A stretch of 64,000 nt of DNA from Bacillota bacterium (GTDB taxonomy: Bacteria; Bacillota; Bacilli; Paenibacillales; Paenibacillaceae): contig JAEWPC010000020.1 in the NCBI GenBank assembly GCA_023460795.1, positions 1 to 64,000 of the forward strand. The letters run 5' to 3'. Each line of letters opens with the position of its first letter. Positions within the stretch are counted from its first letter, which is position 1. The position numbers and the translations under genes were made by a program. The notes beneath the pieces were generated by a model. The model was not told the origin of the DNA. It saw nothing but the letters and a program-made list of their open reading frames with translations, and did not search any database. Shown here in pieces: positions 25,666 through 33,971 of the stretch.

Positions 25666-27067
25666 GAAGAATGCGAAGTCGCAGGAAGAGTTGCTGAAGG
25701 ATGCGCTGGTACCGGTGGAGGAGCAGCCTTATGAGGTGCCGGCGAATTGGACTTGGGTAAAATTGGGGCACCTATGTGAGATAACAACTGGTAAATTAGA
25801 TGTCAATGCTGCGGTGGAAGATGGTGAATATCCATTCTTTACGTGCGCAAAGAAAATATATAGTATTGACCAATATTCATTTGATACTGAAGCGATACTT
25901 ATCGCTGGTAATGGTGACTTTAATGTAAAGTTTTATAAGGGTAAATTTAATGCCTATCAACGGACATACGTACTATATAATTTCAAGTCGGAAGTGAGAT
26001 ATGTTTATTTATATATTCTTCTGACACTTGATATATTGACTCAAAATAACAGAGGGTCAACGATAAAATATATCCGATTAGGTGATTTAACAAACCATTT
26101 AGTCCCTGTCCCTCCACTAAACGAACAAAAACGAATTTCTGACAAAGTCGAAAGACTCTTGGAAAAAATCAATCAAGCCAAACAATTAATCGAAGAAGCC
26201 AGATCAACCTTTGAACTTCGTCGAGCGGCAATTTTGGACAAGGCTTTTCGTGGCGAACTGACGAAGAAGTGGCGGGATGAGCACCGATCTGAAATCCTTG
26301 ATTTCGTGTCCCATTACCAGCTAATTAAGAGCGATCGTCTTGAAAATGTTGAAAGCAGTCGTGAACTGAAAGAAGTATCTCAAATGTTTGAAGAATTTAA
26401 ACTGGAAAATTCGATTGATACTAATGGTTGGTTACATCTAAAAGCTAATATGTTTTGTTTAAATGTTAATTGTGGTCGAACCCCATCCGAGGATATTAGT
26501 GATACAGGGGAGATCCCTTTTCTAAAGGTTTATAACATTGTTAACAACAAGATTGATTTTGAATATAAGCCTCAGTTTATTCCTAAGGAAGTAAATGACC
26601 AAAGTTTAGGTAAATCTAAACTGTTTCCGAATGATGTAATAATGAACATCGTTGGACCACCGTTAAAAAAAATCGCTATAATACCTGACGATTATCCCAT
26701 GTGGAATATGAATCAGGCGATTGTGAGGTTTAGACCGTTACAATACATTCTTCCAAAATTTTTATATTATTGCCTACAATATGATGAAACTTTAAAAGAA
26801 GTTATTAATGAAACGCGTGGCGTTGTCGGTCAGAGCAACATTTCTGTCAGTCAGAGTCGGAATCTCATGATGCCAGTTCCTTCTCTCGGTGAGCAAAAGG
26901 TTATTATAAATGTATTGGAAAATCTTATTGAGAAAGAGGATGATGCGATTAATAATCTAAACGCGCAAGATGCTGTGCTCGAAAGATTAAAACAATCTAT
27001 TCTCAGTAAGGCTTTTACCGGTATGCTCGGAACAGGATCAAAAGATGATGGCTCTGCATTAGATTAA
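25658..27067 (+). CDS. hsdS: Type I specificity subunit S (HsdS)
   Basis: A 469-residue subunit with two target-recognition domains (about 30-165 and 255-410). Each is followed by a conserved spacer helix: NEQKRISDKVERLLEKI... and GEQKVIINVLENLIEK..., ending AFRGEL and AFTGML. It dictates the bipartite recognition sequence. Both recognition domains are markedly AT-rich compared with hsdR/hsdM, the usual sign of TRD exchange. The frame is intact, so the system is probably active. Target sequence cannot be predicted here. Confidence 0.95.
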   Translation: MSKKNAKSQEELLKDALVPVEEQPYEVPANWTWVKLGHLCEITTGKLDVNAAVEDGEYPFFTCAKKIYSIDQYSFDTEAILIAGNGDFNVKFYKGKFNAYQRTYVLYNFKSEVRYVYLYILLTLDILTQNNRGSTIKYIRLGDLTNHLVPVPPLNEQKRISDKVERLLEKINQAKQLIEEARSTFELRRAAILDKAFRGELTKKWRDEHRSEILDFVSHYQLIKSDRLENVESSRELKEVSQMFEEFKLENSIDTNGWLHLKANMFCLNVNCGRTPSEDISDTGEIPFLKVYNIVNNKIDFEYKPQFIPKEVNDQSLGKSKLFPNDVIMNIVGPPLKKIAIIPDDYPMWNMNQAIVRFRPLQYILPKFLYYCLQYDETLKEVINETRGVVGQSNISVSQSRNLMMPVPSLGEQKVIINVLENLIEKEDDAINNLNAQDAVLERLKQSILSKAFTGMLGTGSKDDGSALD

Positions 27068-27093
27068 TTTTTAAATATTTCTGATTAATTAAG

Positions 27094-27124
27094 ATGCCTG
27101 CGTATAAGTTGCGCAGGCATTTAA
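27094..27124 (+). terminator. Terminator of hsdRMS operon
   Basis: ATGCCTGCG / CGCAGGCAT stem with 9-nt loop, then TTAAT, 27 bp past the hsdS stop. Confidence 0.65.
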
Positions 27125-27128
27125 TCGT

Positions 27129-28240
27129 CTATAGGATTTTCTGATAAACCTTCTTCCCCTCACAAGAAAACAACACGCCTTTACCCTCCAAAACCGTCTC
27201 GTAAAAATTCGTACTCCCCTATAACTGATACACACACGGTAGCGTCCGCTCCACATACTTTACATCCAATTCAACATCCTCACACTTTTGCAGCAAGTAA
27301 AGTTCGCCGTTCCGCTGATATACGCCATCTTTGACAACTAAGTGCGGACAGCCGCCGTTTACGCGTGAATATGCGAAATGATCGCGCACGTTCTCCCACG
27401 ATTTATCCGTGATCTTCCACTCTGGGACCTTGCTTCTCGAAAACATACAGATCTTCAATAAGCTGTTTCGTCAAATAGTTCATGATGAATGAAATGTCTT
27501 GATCGAACTCCCGCACTTCGAATATTTTCTCTCTCCCACGTCCGGGCACGCGACCGTAGTGATTTCGCTCTTCGACTGTCGGATTGTCCCAACGCTTCTC
27601 GATATCTTCAAAGATCTTCAGCCCGAGGTGATAAGGATTGAGCGAGTTGCGCGAAGGCTGTACGACGCCTGAATTCAGTTTGGTATATTCAATGGTTTCA
27701 TCGACAGTCAAATTAAGCTCGCGCATGATTGATTCATAATTTTCGTCTCGATTTGCGCCCAGAGTATAGCATTTCATCACGCAAAATCGTCAGAATATCC
27801 TTTTGCCATGGCTCTAGAATAGACGTATATTCCTCGATAAACCACAATATATCTTTCTCCACCTGAGGGGGGAAGCGGACAGGAGATTGCTCTTCAGAAA
27901 CCTTAACTTCTGATTTATCCAATGACCATATATCGTCATAGGGCGTAGATAACGGTTCCGGATTATTCAGATTTCGCGAGCGCAATTGATCAGTATAGGC
28001 ATTTTGGACATATGGTACGGCTTCACAATCGAAGGATCGATGTGCTCTTAAATGGCAAGGACAGCATCGATGAACTGTTCGACTGCAAGCACACCATATT
28101 TAATTTCGTATTCATTAAAATCCTTTCAGTTGCTACCGTCTTGCTCTCGACCATGTTGCGGTTTGTTTTGGAGAAAGCGGGTTGGCAGATCTTCCTTGAT
28201 AAGTGGATCGACATGTGTGACACGCTGTTTGTCAAAACAT
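27129..28240 (-). pseudogene. Decayed second spoVR copy
   Basis: Minus-strand pieces align in order with the intact SpoVR: TNRNMVES, then EKDILWFIEEYTSILEPWQKDILTILRDEMLY, then DETIEYTKLNSGVVQPSR, KIFEVREFDQDISFIMNYLTKQL, ITDKSWENVRDHFAYSRVNGG, and KYVERTLP. The N-terminal third is missing. There are at least three frameshifts (near 27770, the EKQGP segment at about 27430, and near 28130) and an in-frame TAG around 27225. Divergence from the intact copy is large, so this is an old paralogue or the displaced native gene rather than a recent duplication. It sits directly behind hsdS. Confidence 0.88.
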
Positions 28241-28255
28241 GAGCTGTGGTATAAT
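28229..28255 (+). promoter_or_regulatory. Extended -10 promoter of the antitoxin gene
   Basis: TATAAT at 28250-28255 with a preceding TGG (extended -10) and TTGTCA at 28229 (15-bp spacer, short). It lies just beyond the end of the spoVR remnant. Confidence 0.5.
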
Positions 28256-28281
28256 TCAAGAATAGAGAGAGGGTGAAGAGT

Positions 28282-28515
28282 ATGAACTTTAGCCTGAAAG
28301 CTCCTGACGGAACGGTCATTGAATCCTACGTGAAGAATCGTAAAGAATTTATTCAAATAGCTGGAATGGAATATGAGGTGCACAGTCCGATCGATGAGCT
28401 GGATTCTGATCTAGAGATCAGACAGATGATCGAAGCTTCGGAGAAGGACATTAAGCTTGGTAAAGTGTATTCGACGGATGAGATGATCGAAGCGATAAAG
28501 CATGGCGAGCTGTAA
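28282..28515 (+). CDS. Probable type II antitoxin, toxin partner broken
   Basis: A 77-residue acidic protein (VIESYVKNRKEFIQIAGMEYEVHSPIDELDSDLEIRQMIEASEKD) ending in a helix with STDEMIEAIKHGEL, the arrangement of small antitoxins that wrap a RelE/ParE-type toxin. The assignment rests mainly on the next gene, whose remnant begins at the base after its stop. ATG 28282 has GAGAGGG 8 bp upstream; the alternative GTG at 28273 overlaps that site. With its toxin inactivated, it may be a decaying remnant or an orphan antidote. Confidence 0.6.
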   Translation: MNFSLKAPDGTVIESYVKNRKEFIQIAGMEYEVHSPIDELDSDLEIRQMIEASEKDIKLGKVYSTDEMIEAIKHGEL

Positions 28516-28799
28516 TTGATCGTTCAATGGACCGAGATCGCACGCCGTCGATTAGGGCGGATCAAGAGCCAACATTACAGCGAGCAGGAAACGATCGATT
28601 ATATAATCAGTCTTTTACAGTGAGTAGAGCAGCAGGTCATTAGTATGGGGAAGATCATGCCTTCGCGTGAATACCGCAGCACCTACTATTGCATGGTGGA
28701 TCGCGTTACATTGTGTCCTACAAGGTGTTAGATCACGGCGAACGATATGTAATCACCGCATTCAAGCATGTGGCAATGAAGCGCAATCTTAAATATTGA
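28516..28799 (+). pseudogene. Broken RelE/ParE-family toxin
   Basis: Starts TTG directly after the antitoxin stop: IVQWTEIARRRLGRIKSQHYSEQETIDYI and LLQ, then an in-frame TGA at 28621. Reading resumes as MGKIMPSREYRSTYYC, shifts frame near 28694, and ends GGSRYIVSYKVLDHGERYVITAFKHVAMKRN in the +2 frame with a stop at 28797. The strand order and the SRYIVSYKV and VITAFKH segments are typical of ParE/RelE RNases or gyrase poisons. One stop and one frameshift make it non-functional. Confidence 0.8.
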
Positions 28800-28850
28800 T
28801 AACGGCTGCCGGCTCCCTAAGATCATCGCAGGAAGAAGAGGGGAATGTGA

Positions 28851-28880
28851 TTGTCTTATAAGCGACTCGTATGATAAAAT
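28851..28880 (+). promoter_or_regulatory. Candidate promoter of an antisense RNA
   Basis: TTGTCT (28851-28856), 18-bp spacer, TAAAAT (28875-28880), pointing toward the convergent small toxin gene. Confidence 0.4.
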
Positions 28881-28886
28881 GGCAAT

Positions 28887-29004
28887 AGAAAGACCGAGTG
28901 CTGCGAACACTCGGCCTATACAATTGGCTTGGATGGGATGTCCCTTCTAAGTTAGAGGAACGAAAAACCCACCTTTGGTAGCTAGCCTTGGGGTGGGTTT
29001 TTAC
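28887..29004 (+). ncRNA. Candidate antisense RNA antitoxin to the holin-like toxin
   Basis: Downstream of the promoter candidate, the plus strand holds a CCGAGTG/CACTCGG hairpin at about 28894-28911, no reading frame of note, and ends in the strong hairpin at 28963-29002. The toxin gene on the other strand uses the same hairpin as its terminator, so the two RNAs would be complementary at their 3' ends, as in TxpA/RatA and BsrE/SR5 of Bacillus subtilis. Inferred from layout only. Confidence 0.45.
28963..29002. terminator. Bidirectional terminator between antisense RNA and toxin
   Basis: Perfect 11-bp stem AAAAACCCACC / GGTGGGTTTTT with an 18-nt loop, T-tract on both strands. The toxin stop codon overlaps its edge. 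Confidence 0.85.
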
Positions 29005-29096
29005 TTTCTCTTGTAGTTATTGGCGATGTAGGATAAAAGAGCAATGACAAATGTAGAGAATCCGATCATGATGAGGATTGCGTCTTTTACTTCCAT
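29001..29096 (-). CDS. Holin-like small hydrophobic toxin (type I toxin, TxpA/BsrG-like)
   Basis: A 31-residue peptide, MEVKDAILIMIGFSTFVIAL then LSYIANNYKRK. It has an acidic start, one membrane span and a basic tail, the pattern of the putative holin-like toxin family. AAAGGAGGTG lies 5-6 bp before the ATG at 29096, an unusually strong ribosome site typical of type I toxins. Such peptides damage the membrane and are silenced by an antisense RNA; see the candidate at 28887-29004. Too short for ordinary ORF calling. Confidence 0.78.
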   Translation of the reverse strand: MEVKDAILIMIGFSTFVIALLSYIANNYKRK

Positions 29097-29202
29097 AGCT
29101 TCACCTCCTTTCGAAGGGAAACTATGCCCACCCAAGGTTTTCAATTGTACAAGTATAACTTATACTTAAAGTAGAATGCGATCAAGTGTTCGCGTTTTTA
29201 TT

Positions 29203-29472
29203 TTAGAGCGGAAGCCATCCCATCAACCACATCAAGCCGAACACGTTCCATGCGAATAGCAGCGGCACGCCGATCGTGAACGCGGGATGCTTTGTTTTAT
29301 GGCGATATACGTACATGGCGATCCAGGAGCCGAGCGCGCCTCCTGCGAACGCGATGAACATTAGCGTATTCTCGGGGGTGCGGCGCGCTCGGCGACGGGC
29401 GAGGAGCTTGTCTCTGCGCATGGAGACGAAGCCTAGGATATTCAATAGAATAAAATAAGCTGCAACGATCAC
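29203..29472 (-). CDS. DUF1294 membrane protein
   Basis: The product has 89 residues with three to four hydrophobic spans. RRDKLLARRRARRTPENTLMFIAFAGGALGSW followed by YRHKTKHPAF is the DUF1294 signature (R(I/T)PE, GG..G, HKT). Its function is not known. Monocistronic, divergent from helD. Confidence 0.88.
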   Translation of the reverse strand: MIVAAYFILLNILGFVSMRRDKLLARRRARRTPENTLMFIAFAGGALGSWIAMYVYRHKTKHPAFTIGVPLLFAWNVFGLMWLMGWLPL

Positions 29473-29653
29473 GAATAATTCCTCCGAAATGCTTAAAATA
29501 AGTAGCGCCTCCGCATTGCCGCAACCGGCTGATCGGGGGCGTTAACATGGCGTACCTTAAATAGGACGCGGCGTGACGGAATAGGTTGCGCTGGCTTCTT
29601 GCGCATGATACAACAGAGAATACAATGCAATCGGTTAAGGAGTGGACGTTCAA

Positions 29654-31999
29654 GTGGCAGAGCAGATGACGCCTCGCGAAGAGGAGGAGCAAAGGCTTCG
29701 CGACACGCTGGAGCAAGTCAGTCGCAGACTGCGCAAGGAGATGGCGCTCCTCGGGGAACGGCGCGACGACGTCGTCGGCATCCGCCAGGAGTTCTGGGAC
29801 GACGTGCGGATGAGCTTCACCGATTCCACGGAAGTGGAGGAAACGTGGCGCAGCATCATGCAGCAGGCGGAGCTGCTCGCGGAGCGCGAGCGCAGCCACC
29901 GCGTCGCGTCGGAAGCGGTCGAGCGGCTGACGAAGCAGTTCGATTCGCCGTACTTCGCGCGGATCGATTTCGCGGAGCGGGGCGGTCCTGATGAAGTGAT
30001 CTACATAGGAAGGGCATCCCTCGTCGGAGAAGACGGGGAGACGTTCTGGGTATACGATTGGCGGGCGCCGATCTCGAGCTTGTTCTACGACCACGAGCCG
30101 GGGCCGGCTTCTTATGCGATTCCGGACGGCGTCATGGAAGGCGAGTTGAAGCTGAAGCGCCAGTTCGTCATTCGCGGCGGACAGATGAAGCATATGTTCG
30201 ATACGTCGGAGACGGTCGGCGACGAGATTCTGCAGGCGGTGCTGTCCGAAGGTTCGGATACGTCGATGAAAAGCATCGTGGCGACGATCCAGAAGGAACA
30301 GAACCGGATCATTCGCGACGAGAAGCATCGGATGCTCGTCGTGCAAGGCGCGGCGGGCAGCGGGAAGACGTCGGCGGCGCTGCAGCGCATCGCCTATTTG
30401 CTGTACCGGTTCCGCGACACGCTAAAGCCGGATCAGATTATCCTGTTCTCGCCGAATCCGGTATTCAAAGGCTACGTATCGCGCATGCTGCCGGATCTCG
30501 GGGAAGCCAACATGCTGCAGATGACGTTCCGCGAGCTGATAGAAGCGAGGCTGGGGCGGAGATTCGAGGTTGAAGACTTGTTCTCGCAGACCGAGGCGCT
30601 TGCTTCTATGGCAGGGACGGAGGCCGGCGAGGCTAGGGAACGGGCGGTAAGATATAAAGGCTCGGAGCATTACTTCACGACCGTGGAGAACTACTTGAAG
30701 CGGCTGCAGACGGAAGGCGTCAAATTCCGGCCTCTTCGGTTCCGCAATATGACGATCGCATCGGCCGAGGAGATGGCCGAGCGCTTCTACGGCATTCAAG
30801 AAGCCGACGGGTTCGGCACCCGCGCAGCCGGTTTGCGAAGATGGCTCAACGAGCGGCTCAAAGCATGGATCGAATCTCAGCTGGACGAACCTTGGGTGGA
30901 AGAAGCGGCCGAACTCGCGGACACCGAGGACGTGCAGCGGGCGTTCGTCGATGTTCGGAGAAGCGGAGGCTTCCATGACGACGCGTTCGACGACGAGGAG
31001 CAGATGAGTCTCCGAATCCGCAGACGGGCGGCCGAGAATGCGATCGCGCCGTTAATCAAGGCAGTGCGAGGCTATCGGTTCATCGACCCCGTCGCGACCT
31101 ATCAAGAGCTGTTCTACAGCCGATCGCTGTTCACCGCCTGCGCGCCGGACGGCTTGCTGCCTTCCGGATGGGACTGGATGGCTTTGCGGGCCGAGGAGAC
31201 GCTGGGCCGGAAGACGATCGACCACGAGGACGCGACGCCGCTCATGTACGTAGCCGAGGCGCTAGAAGGCTTCCGCCGCGTCGAGGGTGATATCTCTCAC
31301 GTATTCGTGGACGAAGCTCAGGACTACTCGCCGTTCCAGGCAGCCTATCTACGACGCCGGTATCCGCGTGCCCGTATGACGGTGTTAGGCGACTTCAACC
31401 AGGCGATCTATCTGCAATCGCAGAAGAGCGGAGGCTTCGGCGGTTGGACGCGGTTAATGGCGCCCGAATATACGGCGGTATGGAAGCTGACGACAAGCTA
31501 TCGCTCCACGAAGCAGATCGTGGAGTTTACGAAGCGGATTTTATTGCCGGAGGACGCGGCAAGCATCACGCCGTTCGAGCGTGCCGGGGAAGCGCCTACC
31601 GTCGTCGCCTGCAGGGACGTCGCGCAGATCGGGGAGCGCGTCGCGGCGGCAATCGAGGAGCTGGCCGCACGCGGCTACGGCACGATCGGGGTGATCGCGA
31701 AGACGTCGAAGGAAAGCGGCGACGCCTACGCCTTGTTAAGCGAGAGGCTATCCGGAGAAGTCGCGATTACGCATGTAACCGGCGTATCGGCCGAGCTTCC
31801 GAGAGGCGTGTCGGTTATTCCCTCTTATTTAGCCAAGGGAATCGAGTTCGACGCGGTGCTCGTATGGGATGCGAGCTCCGATCGATACGGCAGAGAGCAA
31901 GACCGCAAGCTGCTGTATACCGTGTGCACGCGAGCTTTGCACGTGTTGCATGTGTACTACGCCGGGGAGCTTTCTCCTTGGCTGCCGAAACAACAGTAG
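29654..31999 (+). CDS. helD: HelD, RNA polymerase recycling ATPase (UvrD/Rep-like)
   Basis: A 781-residue superfamily 1 ATPase that enters stalled RNA polymerase and releases it from nucleic acid. N-terminal coiled-coil arm (EEEQRLRDTLEQVSRRLRKEM), motif I VVQGAAGSGKTSAALQRIAYL, VFVDEAQDYSPFQ (motif II), GDFNQAIY (motif III), and the C-terminal KGIEFDAVLVWDAS and YTVCTRALHVL. Length matches Bacillus HelD (774). The best start is GTG 29654, 11 bp after AAGGAG; GTG 29642 overlaps that site. The recQ gene follows after 15 bp, probably in one transcript. Confidence 0.93.
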   Translation: MAEQMTPREEEEQRLRDTLEQVSRRLRKEMALLGERRDDVVGIRQEFWDDVRMSFTDSTEVEETWRSIMQQAELLAERERSHRVASEAVERLTKQFDSPYFARIDFAERGGPDEVIYIGRASLVGEDGETFWVYDWRAPISSLFYDHEPGPASYAIPDGVMEGELKLKRQFVIRGGQMKHMFDTSETVGDEILQAVLSEGSDTSMKSIVATIQKEQNRIIRDEKHRMLVVQGAAGSGKTSAALQRIAYLLYRFRDTLKPDQIILFSPNPVFKGYVSRMLPDLGEANMLQMTFRELIEARLGRRFEVEDLFSQTEALASMAGTEAGEARERAVRYKGSEHYFTTVENYLKRLQTEGVKFRPLRFRNMTIASAEEMAERFYGIQEADGFGTRAAGLRRWLNERLKAWIESQLDEPWVEEAAELADTEDVQRAFVDVRRSGGFHDDAFDDEEQMSLRIRRRAAENAIAPLIKAVRGYRFIDPVATYQELFYSRSLFTACAPDGLLPSGWDWMALRAEETLGRKTIDHEDATPLMYVAEALEGFRRVEGDISHVFVDEAQDYSPFQAAYLRRRYPRARMTVLGDFNQAIYLQSQKSGGFGGWTRLMAPEYTAVWKLTTSYRSTKQIVEFTKRILLPEDAASITPFERAGEAPTVVACRDVAQIGERVAAAIEELAARGYGTIGVIAKTSKESGDAYALLSERLSGEVAITHVTGVSAELPRGVSVIPSYLAKGIEFDAVLVWDASSDRYGREQDRKLLYTVCTRALHVLHVYYAGELSPWLPKQQ

Positions 32000-32014
32000 G
32001 AGCCGGGGAGAGCT

Positions 32015-33865
32015 ATGGGGATGAAAGTAGATTTCAAAGACGCCTTGCAGGCGCTTCGCACTTATTTCGGATATGACGCGTTCCGCGATGGCCAGCGCAA
32101 GCTGATCGAGGCCATCCTGCAAGGCCGCGACGTGCTTGGCATTATGCCTACCGGCGCGGGCAAGTCGATCTGTTACCAGATTCCGGCCGTGTTGCTGCCG
32201 GGCGTAACGCTAGTCGTCTCGCCTCTCATCTCGCTGATGAAGGACCAAGTCGACGCGCTGAACGAGACCGGGATTCCGGCGACTTACATTAACAGCTCGC
32301 TGTCGCTTATAGAGACGAACGAGCGCATGCGGCAGGTAGCTGCGGGACGTTACAAGCTTCTATATATTGCTCCGGAGAGGCTTGAGTCGGAGCATTTTCG
32401 CGCGCTCGTCCGCAAGCTTGAAGTGCCGCTCATCGCGGTGGACGAGGCGCACTGCGTGTCCCAGTGGGGGCATGATTTCCGGCCGAGTTATATGACGATC
32501 GTCCGATTGCTGCGCGACATCGAGACTCGCCCGATCATGGCGGCTTTCACGGCGACGGCGACCGACGTCGTGAAGGACGATATCGCCGAGCGATTGAAGC
32601 TAAGCGATCCGGTGCGGGTAACGACGGGTTACGCGCGCGACAATCTGACGTTGTCCGTCGTTCGCGGGGCGGACAAGCGGCAGTATATTAGTCATTTTCT
32701 GCGGCAGCGGCCAGGACAGGCCGGCATTATCTATGCGTCCACCAGGCGCGAGGTTGATAGCTGTCACGCGTGGTTGAACGGGCTTGGAATCGTAGCCGGC
32801 AAGTACCATGCGGGCTTGCCCGAAGAGGAGCGCGCGCATACGCAGGATGCGTTCCAACGGGATGACGTGCAAGTCATCGTGGCGACGAACGCGTTCGGCA
32901 TGGGCATCGACAAGTCTAACGTGCGGTTCGTCATCCACCACAACATGCCGAAGAATCTTGAGGCGTATTACCAGGAAGCCGGACGCGCGGGACGCGACGG
33001 AGAACCGGGCGACTGCGTGCTGCTGTTCTCGCCTCAGGACGTCGTGACGCAGAAGTTCTTCATCGAGCAGAGCGAGGCGGACGAGGAGCGCAAGCGCAAC
33101 GACTACCGTCTGCAGAACGAGATGGTGCAGTACGCCCATACGGGAGAGTGCTTGCAGTTGGCTATCGTTCGTTATTTCGGCGAGGAGAACGGTGAGCCTT
33201 GCGGGCGCTGCGCTAATTGTACGGACGACCGCGAGATGATCGACGTGACGGACGAGGCCAAGCTGGTGTTCGGCTGCATTCACAAGATGCGCCAGCGATT
33301 CGGCGTCACGATGGTCGCGAAGGTGCTGCGGGGCGCCAAAGACGCCAAGCTGCAGCAGTTCGGCTTCGACAGCTTAGCGTATTACGGCAAGATGAGCGGG
33401 AAGACGGAGAAGGCGATCGTACAGCTGATCCAATCGCTTGTCGGCGACGGGTATTTGCGGTTGACGGACAGCCAGTATCCGGTCGTGCAATTCACGGAGC
33501 GCGTTCGCGACGTCATCGAGCAAGGCGAGCGCGTGTACCGCCGGGTCGAACGGGAGCTTCCGCCCGAGCTCGCCCGTGGCGGAAGCGGCGGCAGGTCGAG
33601 AGCTTCCCGTTCCGGAGGCGGGCGCGGCACGGGCGGATACTCGGAAGATCCGGCGCTGTTCGATGCGCTGCGGCAGCTCCGTAAGCGGATCGCGGACGGC
33701 GAGCGGCTGCCTCCGTTCGTTATTTTCCACGATGCGGTGTTGCAGGAGATGTGCCGCGTGAAGCCGCGGACGGAGAGCGCGATGCGCACGGTCAAAGGGA
33801 TTGGAGAGGCGAAGCTCGCCAAGTACGGACAAGCGTTCTTGGAAGTGATTCGTGCGCATACCTAA
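32015..33865 (+). CDS. recQ: ATP-dependent DNA helicase RecQ
   Basis: A 616-residue 3'-5' helicase for recombination and replication-fork repair. Motif 0 FRDGQRKLIEAI, Walker A PTGAGKS (Lys50), DEAH at 143-146 (VDEAHCVSQWGHDFRPSY), motif VI QEAGRAGRDG, the zinc-binding cysteines around CGRCANC, a winged helix, a Gly/Ser/Arg-rich linker (about 525-545), and a C-terminal HRDC domain (PPFVIFHDAVLQEM). A GGGGAG lies shortly before the ATG. Downstream of helD in the same direction. Confidence 0.95.
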   Translation: MGMKVDFKDALQALRTYFGYDAFRDGQRKLIEAILQGRDVLGIMPTGAGKSICYQIPAVLLPGVTLVVSPLISLMKDQVDALNETGIPATYINSSLSLIETNERMRQVAAGRYKLLYIAPERLESEHFRALVRKLEVPLIAVDEAHCVSQWGHDFRPSYMTIVRLLRDIETRPIMAAFTATATDVVKDDIAERLKLSDPVRVTTGYARDNLTLSVVRGADKRQYISHFLRQRPGQAGIIYASTRREVDSCHAWLNGLGIVAGKYHAGLPEEERAHTQDAFQRDDVQVIVATNAFGMGIDKSNVRFVIHHNMPKNLEAYYQEAGRAGRDGEPGDCVLLFSPQDVVTQKFFIEQSEADEERKRNDYRLQNEMVQYAHTGECLQLAIVRYFGEENGEPCGRCANCTDDREMIDVTDEAKLVFGCIHKMRQRFGVTMVAKVLRGAKDAKLQQFGFDSLAYYGKMSGKTEKAIVQLIQSLVGDGYLRLTDSQYPVVQFTERVRDVIEQGERVYRRVERELPPELARGGSGGRSRASRSGGGRGTGGYSEDPALFDALRQLRKRIADGERLPPFVIFHDAVLQEMCRVKPRTESAMRTVKGIGEAKLAKYGQAFLEVIRAHT

Positions 33866-33971
33866 GGACGGAACGGCTAGCATCCGTTAACCCGACCTAT
33901 CCAGCGAGAGCACTCGAGATCAGGTTTTGCCTTGTTCTTGATGCTACATTAGTCCATAGGAGGTTATGCGA

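Noticed and set aside
27219..27985. Three independent small genes on the minus strand
   Set aside because: Their translations align consecutively with the intact SpoVR, so they are pieces of one frameshifted pseudogene.
28012..28242. Plus-strand gene of 76 codons
   Set aside because: It is antisense to the N-terminal part of the spoVR remnant, with no ribosome site.
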